Under the pieces are notes generated by a model. It had not been told where the DNA came from. It did no database searches and saw only the letters and a program-made list of their open reading frames with translations. A DNA stretch of 10,079 nucleotides, from positions 1 to 10,079 of the forward strand of contig QQUK01000348.1 of NCBI GenBank assembly GCA_008501655.1, written 5' to 3'. Positions 1-7,162 of the stretch are shown piece by piece. Origin of the DNA: Calditrichota bacterium. Lineage in GTDB: Bacteria > Zixibacteria > MSB-5A5 > GN15 > FEB-12. Positions within the stretch are counted from its first letter, which is position 1; each line of letters begins with the position of its first letter. Made by a program: the position numbers and the translations under genes.

Positions 1-2
1 AT

Positions 3-722
3 TTCGAAAATTCTCCTCCATTAACTACAGCATTCCCGATAGCATATGCATTAAATAATCTCTCTGATAACTCCCTGGCAAAAGTTAGTGAAACAACTAC
101 CTATGATATTACTGAATGCCAGCAAATGGAAACACAAATATTCACAAGCTGGAACGAATGGAAATCTAATTTTTCTGCGATACCGGATAGCTGCGACGAC
201 GTATTTTTTACAACCAATGGAACCAACGTAGGTTTAGCAGATGAATTGGGATATATTCCTGCCAATAACCAGAACGTTGGTGCATGGCTGACTTATGATG
301 CAGCTAATACTGGATATAATTTTAATTTTTATGTCCATGCAACCTCTGGGTGTGGATATCCGATAACATTTAACGATACCGAATTCAGCGAAAGAGATAT
401 GCTATCCATTGGAGATGCCGACAATTGTGAAAACGATGACTTCGAAATTGGTGTGTCAACTAATGATAACGATACATATGTTTTTGCTATCGGATTTTAT
501 CTGGGACACAATGGGTTGTCATCAACAGAAACACTCGAAGTTTTTAATAATAACAGTAAAGTAAAAGAATTTGACTATACTCAATTACCTTCATCGTCTT
601 CTGGTGAAGTTTTTGTAGGAATAATTTCTACTGTTCCGATCACAAGAATTATGTTTAATGAAGATATTGGTAGTGATGATATTTATATAAAAGATCTCTG
701 CTTTGGAGTTGCTTATAGATAA
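3..722 (+). CDS. C-terminal part of a probable secreted or surface protein, function unknown (5' end outside window)
   Basis: The reading frame is open from the left edge, so the ATG at 126 is most likely internal; 239 codons are visible before TAA at 720-722. I do not recognise the family. The composition is rich in Asn, Asp, Ser, Thr and Gly with few Lys or Arg, as in exported proteins. About six Cys are scattered through the visible part. The last ~110 residues alternate polar and hydrophobic positions like a beta-sandwich, ending in the pattern VFVGIIS-VPITRIMF, then DDIYIKDLCFG. That resembles the closing strands of lectin-like or PEP-CTERM-associated extracellular domains, but no sorting signal follows; the protein ends at AYR. 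No transmembrane segment is visible. It is the only plus-strand gene here and converges on the sulfotransferase-like gene. Coding status is well supported by length and the terminator just after the stop; the role is unknown. Confidence 0.75.
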   Translation, partial: FENSPPLTTAFPIAYALNNLSDNSLAKVSETTTYDITECQQMETQIFTSWNEWKSNFSAIPDSCDDVFFTTNGTNVGLADELGYIPANNQNVGAWLTYDAANTGYNFNFYVHATSGCGYPITFNDTEFSERDMLSIGDADNCENDDFEIGVSTNDNDTYVFAIGFYLGHNGLSSTETLEVFNNNSKVKEFDYTQLPSSSSGEVFVGIISTVPITRIMFNEDIGSDDIYIKDLCFGVAYR

Positions 723-734
723 GCAGTTAATGAC

Positions 735-772
735 AATCACCGGTATTTACATACCGGTGATTTATTTTTTTT
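735..772 (+). terminator. Intrinsic terminator after the plus-strand gene
   Basis: A perfect 12-bp stem (735-746 with 751-762, core TCACCGGTAT/ATACCGGTGA) encloses the loop TTAC. It runs directly into a T-rich tract reaching 772. It begins 13 nt after the TAA at 720-722. On the opposite strand the stem lacks a good downstream T tract, so it is best read as a plus-strand terminator. It lies only 6 nt from the stop of the convergent gene and may partly serve both. Confidence 0.87.
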
Positions 773-777
773 AGAAT

Positions 778-2412
778 TTATGGACAGGTTACCGGTTCCG
801 GTCCGGAGTCAAACATATATTCCACCAAATAGACCAAATCACCAATATCAAGTATCGTTGATGCATCGACATCAGCCTCTTCTAAACATTCCGGTTCTAT
901 TCCGCTTCCTCCAAATGAGTAATCTACAAAAAAGACTAAATCAGAAATATCGATTATATCATTTTCATCAGCATTGACATTACCACGGAAATTCAGACAG
1001 CATGGAGGATATATCTCAACATACCCTTCAGGCAAAAGATCACGACCGATAAATGCTGGATAATCCAGAGGATAACGTTCAGCACGGAACAATTGGTTAG
1101 AGGATGCAAGTTCCTCACCTTGTATATTTGGGCCGCTTGCCGTGACAGGATTAATGTATTCCCATACGATAGTCCCCAGATTGTTTATCTCAAAAATTCT
1201 CCCATTCATCCCGGAGCATATTAGGGTGTTACCATTTTGTAATCTCTGCATTCCTGAGATACGGGAAGAATAAAAATCTGTCGGTATATCTGATATATAT
1301 GTCCAGTCCGCAGAATCCGGTTCGTAAGCCTGATCTGGAAGCAACAAATAATTTCCATTGCTATCAATTGGTGGAGCAAATTCTTCTATGCTTGAATAAT
1401 TTCCTTCAGGTCTTAAAAATCCATTATTAAACAGTAACAAATTTCCGGCACCGGGATATCCCTGAGGAATCCAATAACCGTCATGAGTTCCATACAACCT
1501 TTGATTGGTAGAATCACCCCGCTGATAAGTTTGTGGATTTCCCCATCGAAACAAGATATCTCCACCTTTACCTGAATTACCACCGGAATGACCAGCTGAT
1601 TCAATTGTGGTCGTACTGTGGTCAATAATCAATATTTCTGAGTTCCTGTTTGAACTCACCAGGATTTGATCAAGCACCGGATTATAGGCTACATCATTAA
1701 AATGAAGCCAATCAGCACGTCCCGGATTTTGCCCATCAGAAGGATAATTTAAATCTATCAATTCAGGATGGTCATAGACAACACCAAAATTTTCTTTCGT
1801 TGAATCATGTTCCTGAATCAAATGATCCCAGACATGCCATTCCCAGATTATATTTACTGAATCTGTTCCTATGATTGGCTCGATTTCATACACATGTTCA
1901 GCCCATAATTCACCGTCTGTTAATAATGTTGAATCTCTTCCGGCAGCTATCGCTTCATCCGGTGAGAACTTTTCCCAGGCTAAGACAAGGATATTTCCAT
2001 TAGGTAGCGGTTCGACATCATGATGCTGACGATAAGTAGAATCAGCATGCAGATATTCCCATACTATATTGCCATCCCAATCGATAAGTTGGATTGTTCC
2101 ACCAACACCGGCACCGTTGAGGCCGAATTCTTCTCCCCCGATTGCAGTTTTCAAAAGAAGCCCGTCTTCTCGAAGATAGATTGACATTCGGGTTGATGTC
2201 TGATGTTCCCATGAATGCACTAATTGACCATCATTGTCGATGAGATAGGTGAAATTGTAAGAGTTTGGTGAAAAAAGGGTGTATCCCTCATAAGATTCCT
2301 CGGTATGCAACTGCAGCCCGACTGTCTGTTCAATTGCACTGACAGAGCCTGAAACAGCTCCGAACATGATAAAAATAGCAATGATGCTACTTGCGAGTAG
2401 TTTTGGATTCAT
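778..2412 (-). CDS. Secreted arylsulfotransferase-like (ASST family) protein with C-terminal dockerin-like repeats
   Basis: I place the start at the ATG at 2412 (544 aa) because AAGGA lies 4 nt upstream and the protein then opens with a signal peptide: MNPK, a hydrophobic stretch at about residues 5-21, and cleavage near VSA. An upstream in-frame TTG (2457) would bury the signal. Residues ~30-465 have the repeated W-E-Y/NGN strand pattern of a beta-propeller, with His-bearing motifs QHHD (~129-132), LHFND (~236-240) and GTHDG (~308-312). Near residue 390 RLQNGNTLIC precedes GTIVWEYINP. Together these resemble Arylsulfotransferase (PF05935), enzymes that move sulfate between phenols; the actual substrate is unknown. 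Near residue 385 it reads SSRISG. Residues ~471-544 carry Cys-Cys, RGNV and two dockerin-like DIxDLV repeats with acidic calcium-loop positions. Likely exported and possibly surface-attached. The family call is fairly sure; enzymatic activity is not. Confidence 0.83.
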   Translation of the reverse strand: MNPKLLASSIIAIFIMFGAVSGSVSAIEQTVGLQLHTEESYEGYTLFSPNSYNFTYLIDNDGQLVHSWEHQTSTRMSIYLREDGLLLKTAIGGEEFGLNGAGVGGTIQLIDWDGNIVWEYLHADSTYRQHHDVEPLPNGNILVLAWEKFSPDEAIAAGRDSTLLTDGELWAEHVYEIEPIIGTDSVNIIWEWHVWDHLIQEHDSTKENFGVVYDHPELIDLNYPSDGQNPGRADWLHFNDVAYNPVLDQILVSSNRNSEILIIDHSTTTIESAGHSGGNSGKGGDILFRWGNPQTYQRGDSTNQRLYGTHDGYWIPQGYPGAGNLLLFNNGFLRPEGNYSSIEEFAPPIDSNGNYLLLPDQAYEPDSADWTYISDIPTDFYSSRISGMQRLQNGNTLICSGMNGRIFEINNLGTIVWEYINPVTASGPNIQGEELASSNQLFRAERYPLDYPAFIGRDLLPEGYVEIYPPCCLNFRGNVNADENDIIDISDLVFFVDYSFGGSGIEPECLEEADVDASTILDIGDLVYLVEYMFDSGPEPVTCP

Positions 2413-2693
2413 ATCGTCCTTATCGTACGTTAAAATATTTTGCTCTATACTGCTCAAATCAAGGACGGTTGAAAGAAGAAATAAAAAGCGAGGATAAAAG
2501 GAGTAATTTATGTAAGTACTCTATGTTTATGTAGGATAAGGTAAAATTTAAATATATCAAGGATTAACTGGATAAAGACAAATTTTGCGATGAATTATAT
2601 CTGAATAAATTATTATTTTGATATATGAAACATTTTGGCAAGCTATATTATTCAATTATTAAATAATCAAAAAATCAATACATGATCTACCTG

Positions 2694-3482
2694 CTACAAA
2701 TGTTTAGTTCTAATATAATACTCTATTAATATCACAGCAGTGAGAAACAGAAGCAGTTGGAATATCAGTCCAATCGTATCACTTGACAAATTAGTGCTAC
2801 TTTCAGAAACCGCAAACTCCCAGAGAGGTTCAACATATTCATTTTTCATGCCCACAAATCCTTGAGCCCAGTTTAGTCCAAAATGTAAACCGGTTGGTAA
2901 AGCTATTCCTTTTGACCATACAGCCATTAAGCCATACAGAAGACCCCATACAGCAGGACCTATCAGGGATTCTACTGTAAGACCATGATACAAACCGAAT
3001 ATAACAGATGTAACATAGATAGCACCTCTTACCCCAATTGTTTCTTGTAATTTTACCAGCGGATACCCTCTGAATATTATCTCTTCCATTAAAGCCATCG
3101 CAAACATAACAACTGCTGAGTATGCAAAAATGTTTAGTATATTCGGAGCTGCAACAGGTTCTAATTTTAATGGTGAAAACATTATCAATACTGAAAGAAT
3201 AATCCCTATGATAGCAATTCCTAAAATAGCACCAAGCCAGAATCTTCGGAAAGATCCAAAACTAAATACAAATCCGATATCAGGTAGTCTTTTACTTTCA
3301 ATTTTGAGAAAACATATAGTCAGACCTAGAGCTAGAAAAGTACCAACAATTCCAATAATTAACTTCTGAGGTAAGTCAGGAGGCAGAATGAAAAAGAGAA
3401 ATTTACCTGCATAGAGTAAAGCCCAGAACAAGCATATTCTAACAATAACATTTAATGTTGATCTATTCATTTTAAAACTCAT
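2694..3482 (-). CDS. CPBP-family intramembrane metalloprotease (CAAX protease / bacteriocin-processing type)
   Basis: This 262-aa membrane protein has about seven or eight hydrophobic helices (for example ~12-34, 41-60, 82-103, 117-131, 153-168, 172-190 and 236-255). All three motifs of the CPBP/Abi family are present: EExxxR at E133, E134 and R138; FxxxH at F162 and H166; HxxxN at H200 and N204. In relatives such as Rce1 these residues bind the metal and catalyse proteolysis within the membrane; bacterial members process peptides or give self-immunity, usually with unknown substrates. The first ATG (3482) has AGGA 3 nt upstream; an ATG at codon 5 (3470) is possible but less well placed. It stands alone: 281 nt separate it from the next gene downstream and a tRNA gene lies upstream. 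No peptide-bacteriocin gene is visible beside it, so its substrate cannot be inferred from context. Confidence 0.88.
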   Translation of the reverse strand: MSFKMNRSTLNVIVRICLFWALLYAGKFLFFILPPDLPQKLIIGIVGTFLALGLTICFLKIESKRLPDIGFVFSFGSFRRFWLGAILGIAIIGIILSVLIMFSPLKLEPVAAPNILNIFAYSAVVMFAMALMEEIIFRGYPLVKLQETIGVRGAIYVTSVIFGLYHGLTVESLIGPAVWGLLYGLMAVWSKGIALPTGLHFGLNWAQGFVGMKNEYVEPLWEFAVSESSTNLSSDTIGLIFQLLLFLTAVILIEYYIRTKHL

Positions 3483-3590
3483 ACTTCCTATCTGTAATAA
3501 ATATATAAGTTATATATTATTAGTTATAAATAACTTGAATTGGGAGGAATTATCAATTGAATAAATTACCAGCGGCTAAGCTAAAAAAAG

Positions 3591-3672
3591 TGGTGGGGGA
3601 AGGATTTGAACCTTCGAAGGCGTCGCCGACAGATTTACAGTCTGTTCCCTTTGACCACTCGGGAACCCCACC
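3591..3672 (-). tRNA. tRNA-Tyr (anticodon GUA)
   Basis: The 82-nt gene folds as a class II tRNA. Acceptor strands GGTGGGG and CCCCACC pair, the anticodon stem ACAGA/TCTGT encloses the loop CTGTAAA with anticodon GTA (3636-3638 on this strand), a long variable arm with GGC/GCC pairing follows, and the T arm is GAAGG-TTCAAAT-CCTTC. The discriminator base is A. CCA is not encoded: the gene is followed by C and seven Ts (3583-3589), which may help end transcription. It lies downstream of the sugar operon in the same direction. Confidence 0.96.
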
Positions 3673-3675
3673 AAA

Positions 3676-3707
3676 AATATTTGGTCTCTCCACTATTTGA
3701 GAGAAGC
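3676..3707 (-). terminator. Possible terminator between rmlA and tRNA-Tyr
   Basis: Read on the minus strand, TCTCTC (3704-3699) can pair with GAGAGA (3690-3685), extended by GG/CC across a small bulge. The loop is about 8 nt, followed by AAATATTTTT. It is correctly placed to end the rmlCDA transcript before the tRNA gene, but the stem is short and the loop large, so this is tentative. Confidence 0.35.
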
Positions 3708-3763
3708 CATTATAAATAAACATTTTAAAAAAATCAAATGAAATTTTCCCTGCGTCAATATTA

Positions 3764-4636
3764 TTAATCTAATTCTTTAATAATATCTTCCATATTCTTC
3801 TTATATGAGCATTTAGGCATCTCAGCAACCAGCTTTAAGAGGCTTTGTTTATCGATAAACCGCTGCTTATATGCAGCCAGTTCGACAGCCCCGACTTTGA
3901 AGTCATTTCTCTCTGATAAATAATTAGAGACCTCTAAAAGGGAATCAGGATTCCCGGCATCAAACCATTGAAACTGGTCACCTAAATTGACAAATTTCAA
4001 ATTATTCCGGTCGAGGTAGTGCTGAATAACATGGAGAATCTCAAGTTCTCCTCTTGCTGATGGAGTAAGATTTTTGGCCGCTGCAGAAACCTCTCCATCG
4101 AATATATATAATCCAATAATTGCTAGATTTGATTTTGGATTTTCCGGTTTTTCTTCCATAGAGATGACATTCCCATTATCATCGACTTCAGCAACACCAA
4201 AAAGTTCCGGGTCCGGAACCGGAAAGCCAAACGTCATCGAACCGCCTTTATAGTCGTTTACAGCTTTGGTAACCATATCAATCGGGTCGAAAATATTGTC
4301 AGCAAGTAACAAGACAACATTGTCATCTCCGATAAAACTCTCACCGATGACAAATGCATCAGGGATACCTTTGGCAATTGTCTGGATTTCATAGGATATG
4401 TTGATTCCTAATTTTGAACCATCTCCAAACAGCAATTTATATGAATCCAAATCCCGCTCTGTTGAGATGAGCAGTATATCGGTTACTCCGATTGATATCA
4501 GTGTCCATATTGAATAATACATGAGCGGTTTATCATAAACAGGTAAAAGCGGTTTACCGGTTGTTATCGTTGATGGATATAAGCGGGTGCCTTTCCCCCC
4601 GGCTAATATTATTCCTTTTTTGACAAGTTTGTTCAT
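3764..4636 (-). CDS. rmlA: Glucose-1-phosphate thymidylyltransferase (RmlA family)
   Basis: This 290-aa protein matches the usual RmlA length and fold. It would join dTTP and glucose-1-phosphate into dTDP-glucose, the first step of dTDP-deoxysugar synthesis in the cytoplasm. Visible landmarks are the nucleotide loop LAGGKGTRLYP (~11-21), KPLLPVYDKPLMYY (~28-41), the metal-site Asp in ADN (~112-114), EEKP (~161-164), the GLYIFD strand (~175-180), RGELEI (~195-200) and WFDAGNPDSLLE (~224-235). The helical C-terminal tail typical of RmlA follows, including VELAAYKQRFID. Differences from the common RmlA pattern are KPLLP instead of KQLLP, ADN instead of GDN, and AGN instead of TGT, so nucleotide or sugar preference could differ. 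Its ATG follows the TAA of rmlD after 3 nt, so the pair is probably translationally coupled. It is the last gene of the operon. Confidence 0.88.
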   Translation of the reverse strand: MNKLVKKGIILAGGKGTRLYPSTITTGKPLLPVYDKPLMYYSIWTLISIGVTDILLISTERDLDSYKLLFGDGSKLGINISYEIQTIAKGIPDAFVIGESFIGDDNVVLLLADNIFDPIDMVTKAVNDYKGGSMTFGFPVPDPELFGVAEVDDNGNVISMEEKPENPKSNLAIIGLYIFDGEVSAAAKNLTPSARGELEILHVIQHYLDRNNLKFVNLGDQFQWFDAGNPDSLLEVSNYLSERNDFKVGAVELAAYKQRFIDKQSLLKLVAEMPKCSYKKNMEDIIKELD

Positions 4637-4639
4637 TGT

Positions 4640-5506
4640 TTAACAATATCCTTTGAGCTTGAGATAATCTTCAAGCGCATCTTCCCAGTTTCTCATTTTG
4701 TAGATTGAACCCAGTTTGCTGTTATCCAGAGAACAGTATTGGGGACGTTTTGCATGCGTATGAAACTGATTATACGACACAGGTTCAATCTCGGTATTTA
4801 TCGAGCAAATATCAAATATTTTTTTGGCAAATTGATACCAGCTGCATTCACCGCTGTTGACGGCATGATAAAGACCGTATTTATCAATATTATTTTTAAT
4901 AATACACTTTAACATCACTGCGACATCTTTTGTACCGGTCGGTGATGTAAACTGATCATCGATGACTTTAAGGGGGATTTTCTTTTGTGCAGCATCAATC
5001 ATCTTTTCAACAAAATTAACATTCCATGATGAAATACCTTTTGCTCCAAACAAAGCTGATACTCTGAAGATAAAATATTTTTCAGCATAAGCTTTTACAG
5101 CCATTTCACCGGCAAGTTTTGAATTGCCGTAGACATTAAGCGGTCCCGGATAATCCTGTTCAATGTATGGTTTTTTATCATATCCATCAAACACATAATC
5201 GGTAGAAAAATGTACAAAAGTCATCTGTTGTCTGGCAGTGAATTCAGACAATAGCTTAACTAATTGGGTGTTAATCTTAAATGAATTTTCAGGATTATCT
5301 TCACATTCATCAACTTTGTGGTATGCAATACAATTAATCAAGTAATCAGCATGTGGAAATTGTTTGACCGCTTCGGCAGCATCCATAATATCAGCATCAA
5401 ATTCTGTTCGGGTAATTGGAATAATTTCAATCGTATCTGATGCTGTTTCAGTCTGGATATCCTGACCTAACTGTCCAGTTGCTCCTAATACTATAACTTT
5501 TTTCAT
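4640..5506 (-). CDS. rmlD: dTDP-4-dehydrorhamnose reductase (RmlD)
   Basis: An extended SDR of 288 aa that would reduce dTDP-4-dehydro-L-rhamnose to dTDP-L-rhamnose. The N-terminal dinucleotide loop is GATGQLG (~8-14). Catalytic elements are STDYVFDG (~101-108) and YGNSK with Y126 and K130, a normal YxxxK. The RmlD-specific segments DDQFTSPTGTKDVA (~183-196) and RPQYCSLDNSKL (~254-265) are also present. I choose the ATG at 5506: it sits one base after the TAA of the upstream SDR gene (TAA-A-ATG) and the protein then begins directly with MKKVIVLGATG. A TTG at 5515 would add three residues and overlap the upstream gene. Unlike the neighbouring SDR and RmlC, every hallmark residue I checked is intact, so this is the firmest rhamnose-pathway call in the cluster. 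Confidence 0.92.
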   Translation of the reverse strand: MKKVIVLGATGQLGQDIQTETASDTIEIIPITRTEFDADIMDAAEAVKQFPHADYLINCIAYHKVDECEDNPENSFKINTQLVKLLSEFTARQQMTFVHFSTDYVFDGYDKKPYIEQDYPGPLNVYGNSKLAGEMAVKAYAEKYFIFRVSALFGAKGISSWNVNFVEKMIDAAQKKIPLKVIDDQFTSPTGTKDVAVMLKCIIKNNIDKYGLYHAVNSGECSWYQFAKKIFDICSINTEIEPVSYNQFHTHAKRPQYCSLDNSKLGSIYKMRNWEDALEDYLKLKGYC

Positions 5507-5507
5507 T

Positions 5508-6542
5508 TTATTCAATATCTAAAATTCCGCCGTATTTTTCTACATTTTTGATAATTTTGTGCCACTCGACAAGTTCTTTATACCATTTTAATGTCAGGGT
5601 ATTATCAGTTTTTTCAATCCGCTTGTCCCGGAGAGCTTCCACAATCTCTTTTACCCCATCCTCCAGAGAATATTTCGCTTTCCAGTTCAAGGTAGATTCA
5701 ATTTTATTAAAATTAAGCTGATAGGACCTATGGTCAGGGTCACCATACCAATCAATTTTAATCTTCTCGCTGACAAACGGTTCAACAATCGTAATAATTC
5801 TTTCAGCAAGTTCATCTATCCTGAAATTATTTGCCTCAGAACCGACATTAAAAATTTCTCCATTGATTTTGGCTGCATCAAATTCTAATAATTTCAACAT
5901 GACATTGGTAGTATCCTGAATATGAACCATAGGACGATGCTGTTTTCCATCACGCATCAGAGGGAGAACTTTATCAATATAACAGCCGTAGGTCATACCG
6001 TTTATTGCCAGGTCAAAACGCATCCTTGGAGAATAGCCATACACTGTAGCCTGTCTCATAACGGTAACAACAAAATTGTCCGATGCCAACGGAAGCACAC
6101 CTTGTTCTGCTAATTCATTTGCTTTGGAATAGACAGTCAACGGGTTTGCTTTCGAATTTTCATCGGAGATTTCTTCTGAAAATCCATATATCGATGCACT
6201 CGAAGGCAGGATGTATCTCTGAACTCCGGCCTCTTTAGCCAGATTAGCAGTCGCAATTCTGCTGTTTGCATTTATTTCTAAAGTTGGTTTTTCAAAGTAC
6301 TCTGATGCAGGGTCATTTGAGATTGCAACCAAATCAATAACAGCATAGACATTCTGAAAATGTTCCGGTTCCAGCTTTCGGGAATCTTCTTGGATAAGTT
6401 CAAGATTTTGTGCTATCGCATCATATTCACCAAAGAAAAAACGATCTACTGCTCTGACAGCATAATTATTTTTAAGAAGCTTCTCGACAAGAACTCTTCC
6501 TATATATCCGCCAGCTCCTGTTACTAATATTTTTTTCTTCAT
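5508..6542 (-). CDS. NAD(P)-dependent sugar epimerase/dehydratase-family protein (extended SDR), unusual active site
   Basis: A 344-aa protein with the extended-SDR loop GAGGYIG (~9-15), the acidic residue D33 after the second strand, DLVAISNDPASE (~70-81), SSASIYG (~114-120), the R-x-ATVYG strand (~163-169) and a sugar-binding C-terminal half with HIQDT (~207-211). It resembles nucleotide-sugar epimerases or reductases of polysaccharide clusters. It is not an RmlB-type 4,6-dehydratase: the Thr-Asp-Glu before the VYG motif is replaced by Ser-Ala-Ser. The catalytic YxxxK reads YSKAN (Y138, N142), so the usual Lys is Asn, with a Lys only at Y+2. The final ~35 residues are charged and helical. 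Its ATG overlaps the rmlC stop as ATGA, so it is firmly in the operon. Exact reaction unknown; it may act on a dTDP-4-keto sugar. Confidence 0.82.
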   Translation of the reverse strand: MKKKILVTGAGGYIGRVLVEKLLKNNYAVRAVDRFFFGEYDAIAQNLELIQEDSRKLEPEHFQNVYAVIDLVAISNDPASEYFEKPTLEINANSRIATANLAKEAGVQRYILPSSASIYGFSEEISDENSKANPLTVYSKANELAEQGVLPLASDNFVVTVMRQATVYGYSPRMRFDLAINGMTYGCYIDKVLPLMRDGKQHRPMVHIQDTTNVMLKLLEFDAAKINGEIFNVGSEANNFRIDELAERIITIVEPFVSEKIKIDWYGDPDHRSYQLNFNKIESTLNWKAKYSLEDGVKEIVEALRDKRIEKTDNTLTLKWYKELVEWHKIIKNVEKYGGILDIE

Positions 6543-7093
6543 TTAAAAATATTACTTCCTTTAATATCTGCAAAGTATGGAGCATTTCTATCTCTATCAG
6601 ATAATATTGGGTTGTTCACATTCCATTGTATACCAATTTCAGGATCATCGAATCTAAATGCATGATCAAATTTAGGCGAATAATAATTATCGACTTTATA
6701 AAGTACTTCACAACCGTCAGTCAATGTCTTAAAACCATTCGCAAATCCCCTGGGTATATATAACATATATTTATTTTCAGCTGATAATATATATGAATCA
6801 TATTTTAAAAACGATTTGCTACTTCTCCTGATATCTACGACAAAATTTTCGATCTCTCCTTTAATAACACGAACAAGCTTAGATTGCGCAAAATTATCTG
6901 ATTGAAAGTGCATTCCCCGGATTGTATTTTTAAATTTACTATATGAATGATTATCCTGTACAAATCGGACAGAGATTCCTAAGTTTGCCATTTTTGTATC
7001 ATGATAAGATTCAAAGAAAAATCCGCGATTATCGTCAAAAATTTTTGGTTCGATGACTAATACATCATCAAATAGATGTTTTATAATTTTCAT
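6539..7093 (-). CDS. rmlC: dTDP-4-dehydrorhamnose 3,5-epimerase family protein (RmlC)
   Basis: A 184-aa cupin of normal RmlC length. Visible landmarks are FDDNRGFFFESY (~19-30), FVQDNHS (~44-50), RGMHFQ with the catalytic-type H62, SKLVRVIKGEI (~71-81), IPRGFANGF (~113-121), EVLYK with Y132, YYSP (~137-140), FDDPEIGIQW (~148-157) and LSDRDRNAP (~164-172) with D168. In standard RmlC these residues deprotonate C3 and C5 of dTDP-4-keto-6-deoxyglucose. The one departure is Asn119, where most members have His (GFAHGF). The phrase NTIRGMHFQ also resembles the divergent RmlC-like group found in varied deoxysugar clusters, so single-carbon epimerisation or another substrate is possible. It is the first gene of the operon; no convincing ribosome-binding site precedes the ATG at 7093. 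Confidence 0.87.
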   Translation of the reverse strand: MKIIKHLFDDVLVIEPKIFDDNRGFFFESYHDTKMANLGISVRFVQDNHSYSKFKNTIRGMHFQSDNFAQSKLVRVIKGEIENFVVDIRRSSKSFLKYDSYILSAENKYMLYIPRGFANGFKTLTDGCEVLYKVDNYYSPKFDHAFRFDDPEIGIQWNVNNPILSDRDRNAPYFADIKGSNIFK

Positions 7094-7128
7094 ACTGTAA
7101 TATTTGATAATCAGAGAGAAAATACAAA

Positions 7129-7150
7129 CATTTTATTAAGTTTTAAAATG
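7129..7150 (-). terminator. Weak candidate terminator between the small gene and rmlC
   Basis: On the minus strand CATTTTA and TAAAATG can form a 7-bp, mostly A:T stem with an 8-nt loop, followed by TTTGTATTTT. It lies in the 69-nt gap between the stop of the small gene and the rmlC start. A:T-rich stems arise easily by chance in this sequence. Confidence 0.22.
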
Positions 7151-7162
7151 AGAAAACGATAG

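Noticed and set aside
780..977. Plus-strand open frame of 65 codons
   Set aside because: It lies wholly within the dockerin tail of the minus-strand gene, has a His/Pro/Gln-rich product typical of an antisense shadow, and no ribosome site.
2491..2578. Three GGATAA copies (2492, 2534, 2570) upstream of the sulfotransferase-like gene, as a possible operator array
   Set aside because: The spacing is irregular (42 and 36 nt), the flanks differ, and a 6-mer of this composition is expected often in AT-rich DNA.
2413..2693. The longest gene-free stretch, checked for small genes, RNA genes and riboswitches
   Set aside because: No open frame with a ribosome site, no stable GC-bearing hairpin and no recognised RNA motif; it probably holds the promoter of the downstream gene but I cannot point to it.
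3130..3369. Plus-strand open frame of 79 codons inside the CPBP gene
   Set aside because: The opposite strand encodes intact CPBP motifs and membrane helices; this frame shows no recognisable protein character.
2694..3482. The CPBP gene as part of a bacteriocin or toxin immunity locus
   Set aside because: No leader peptide, transporter, toxin or maturation gene lies beside it; it is flanked by an unrelated exported protein and a tRNA.
3541..3763. tRNA-Tyr surroundings as an integration site
   Set aside because: No integrase, no duplicated tRNA 3' end and no phage-like genes are visible nearby.
5508..6542. The SDR as a substitute RmlB (dTDP-glucose 4,6-dehydratase)
   Set aside because: The Thr-Asp-Glu catalytic triplet is missing (SSASIYG) and the YxxxK Lys is absent, so dehydratase chemistry of the RmlB type is unlikely.
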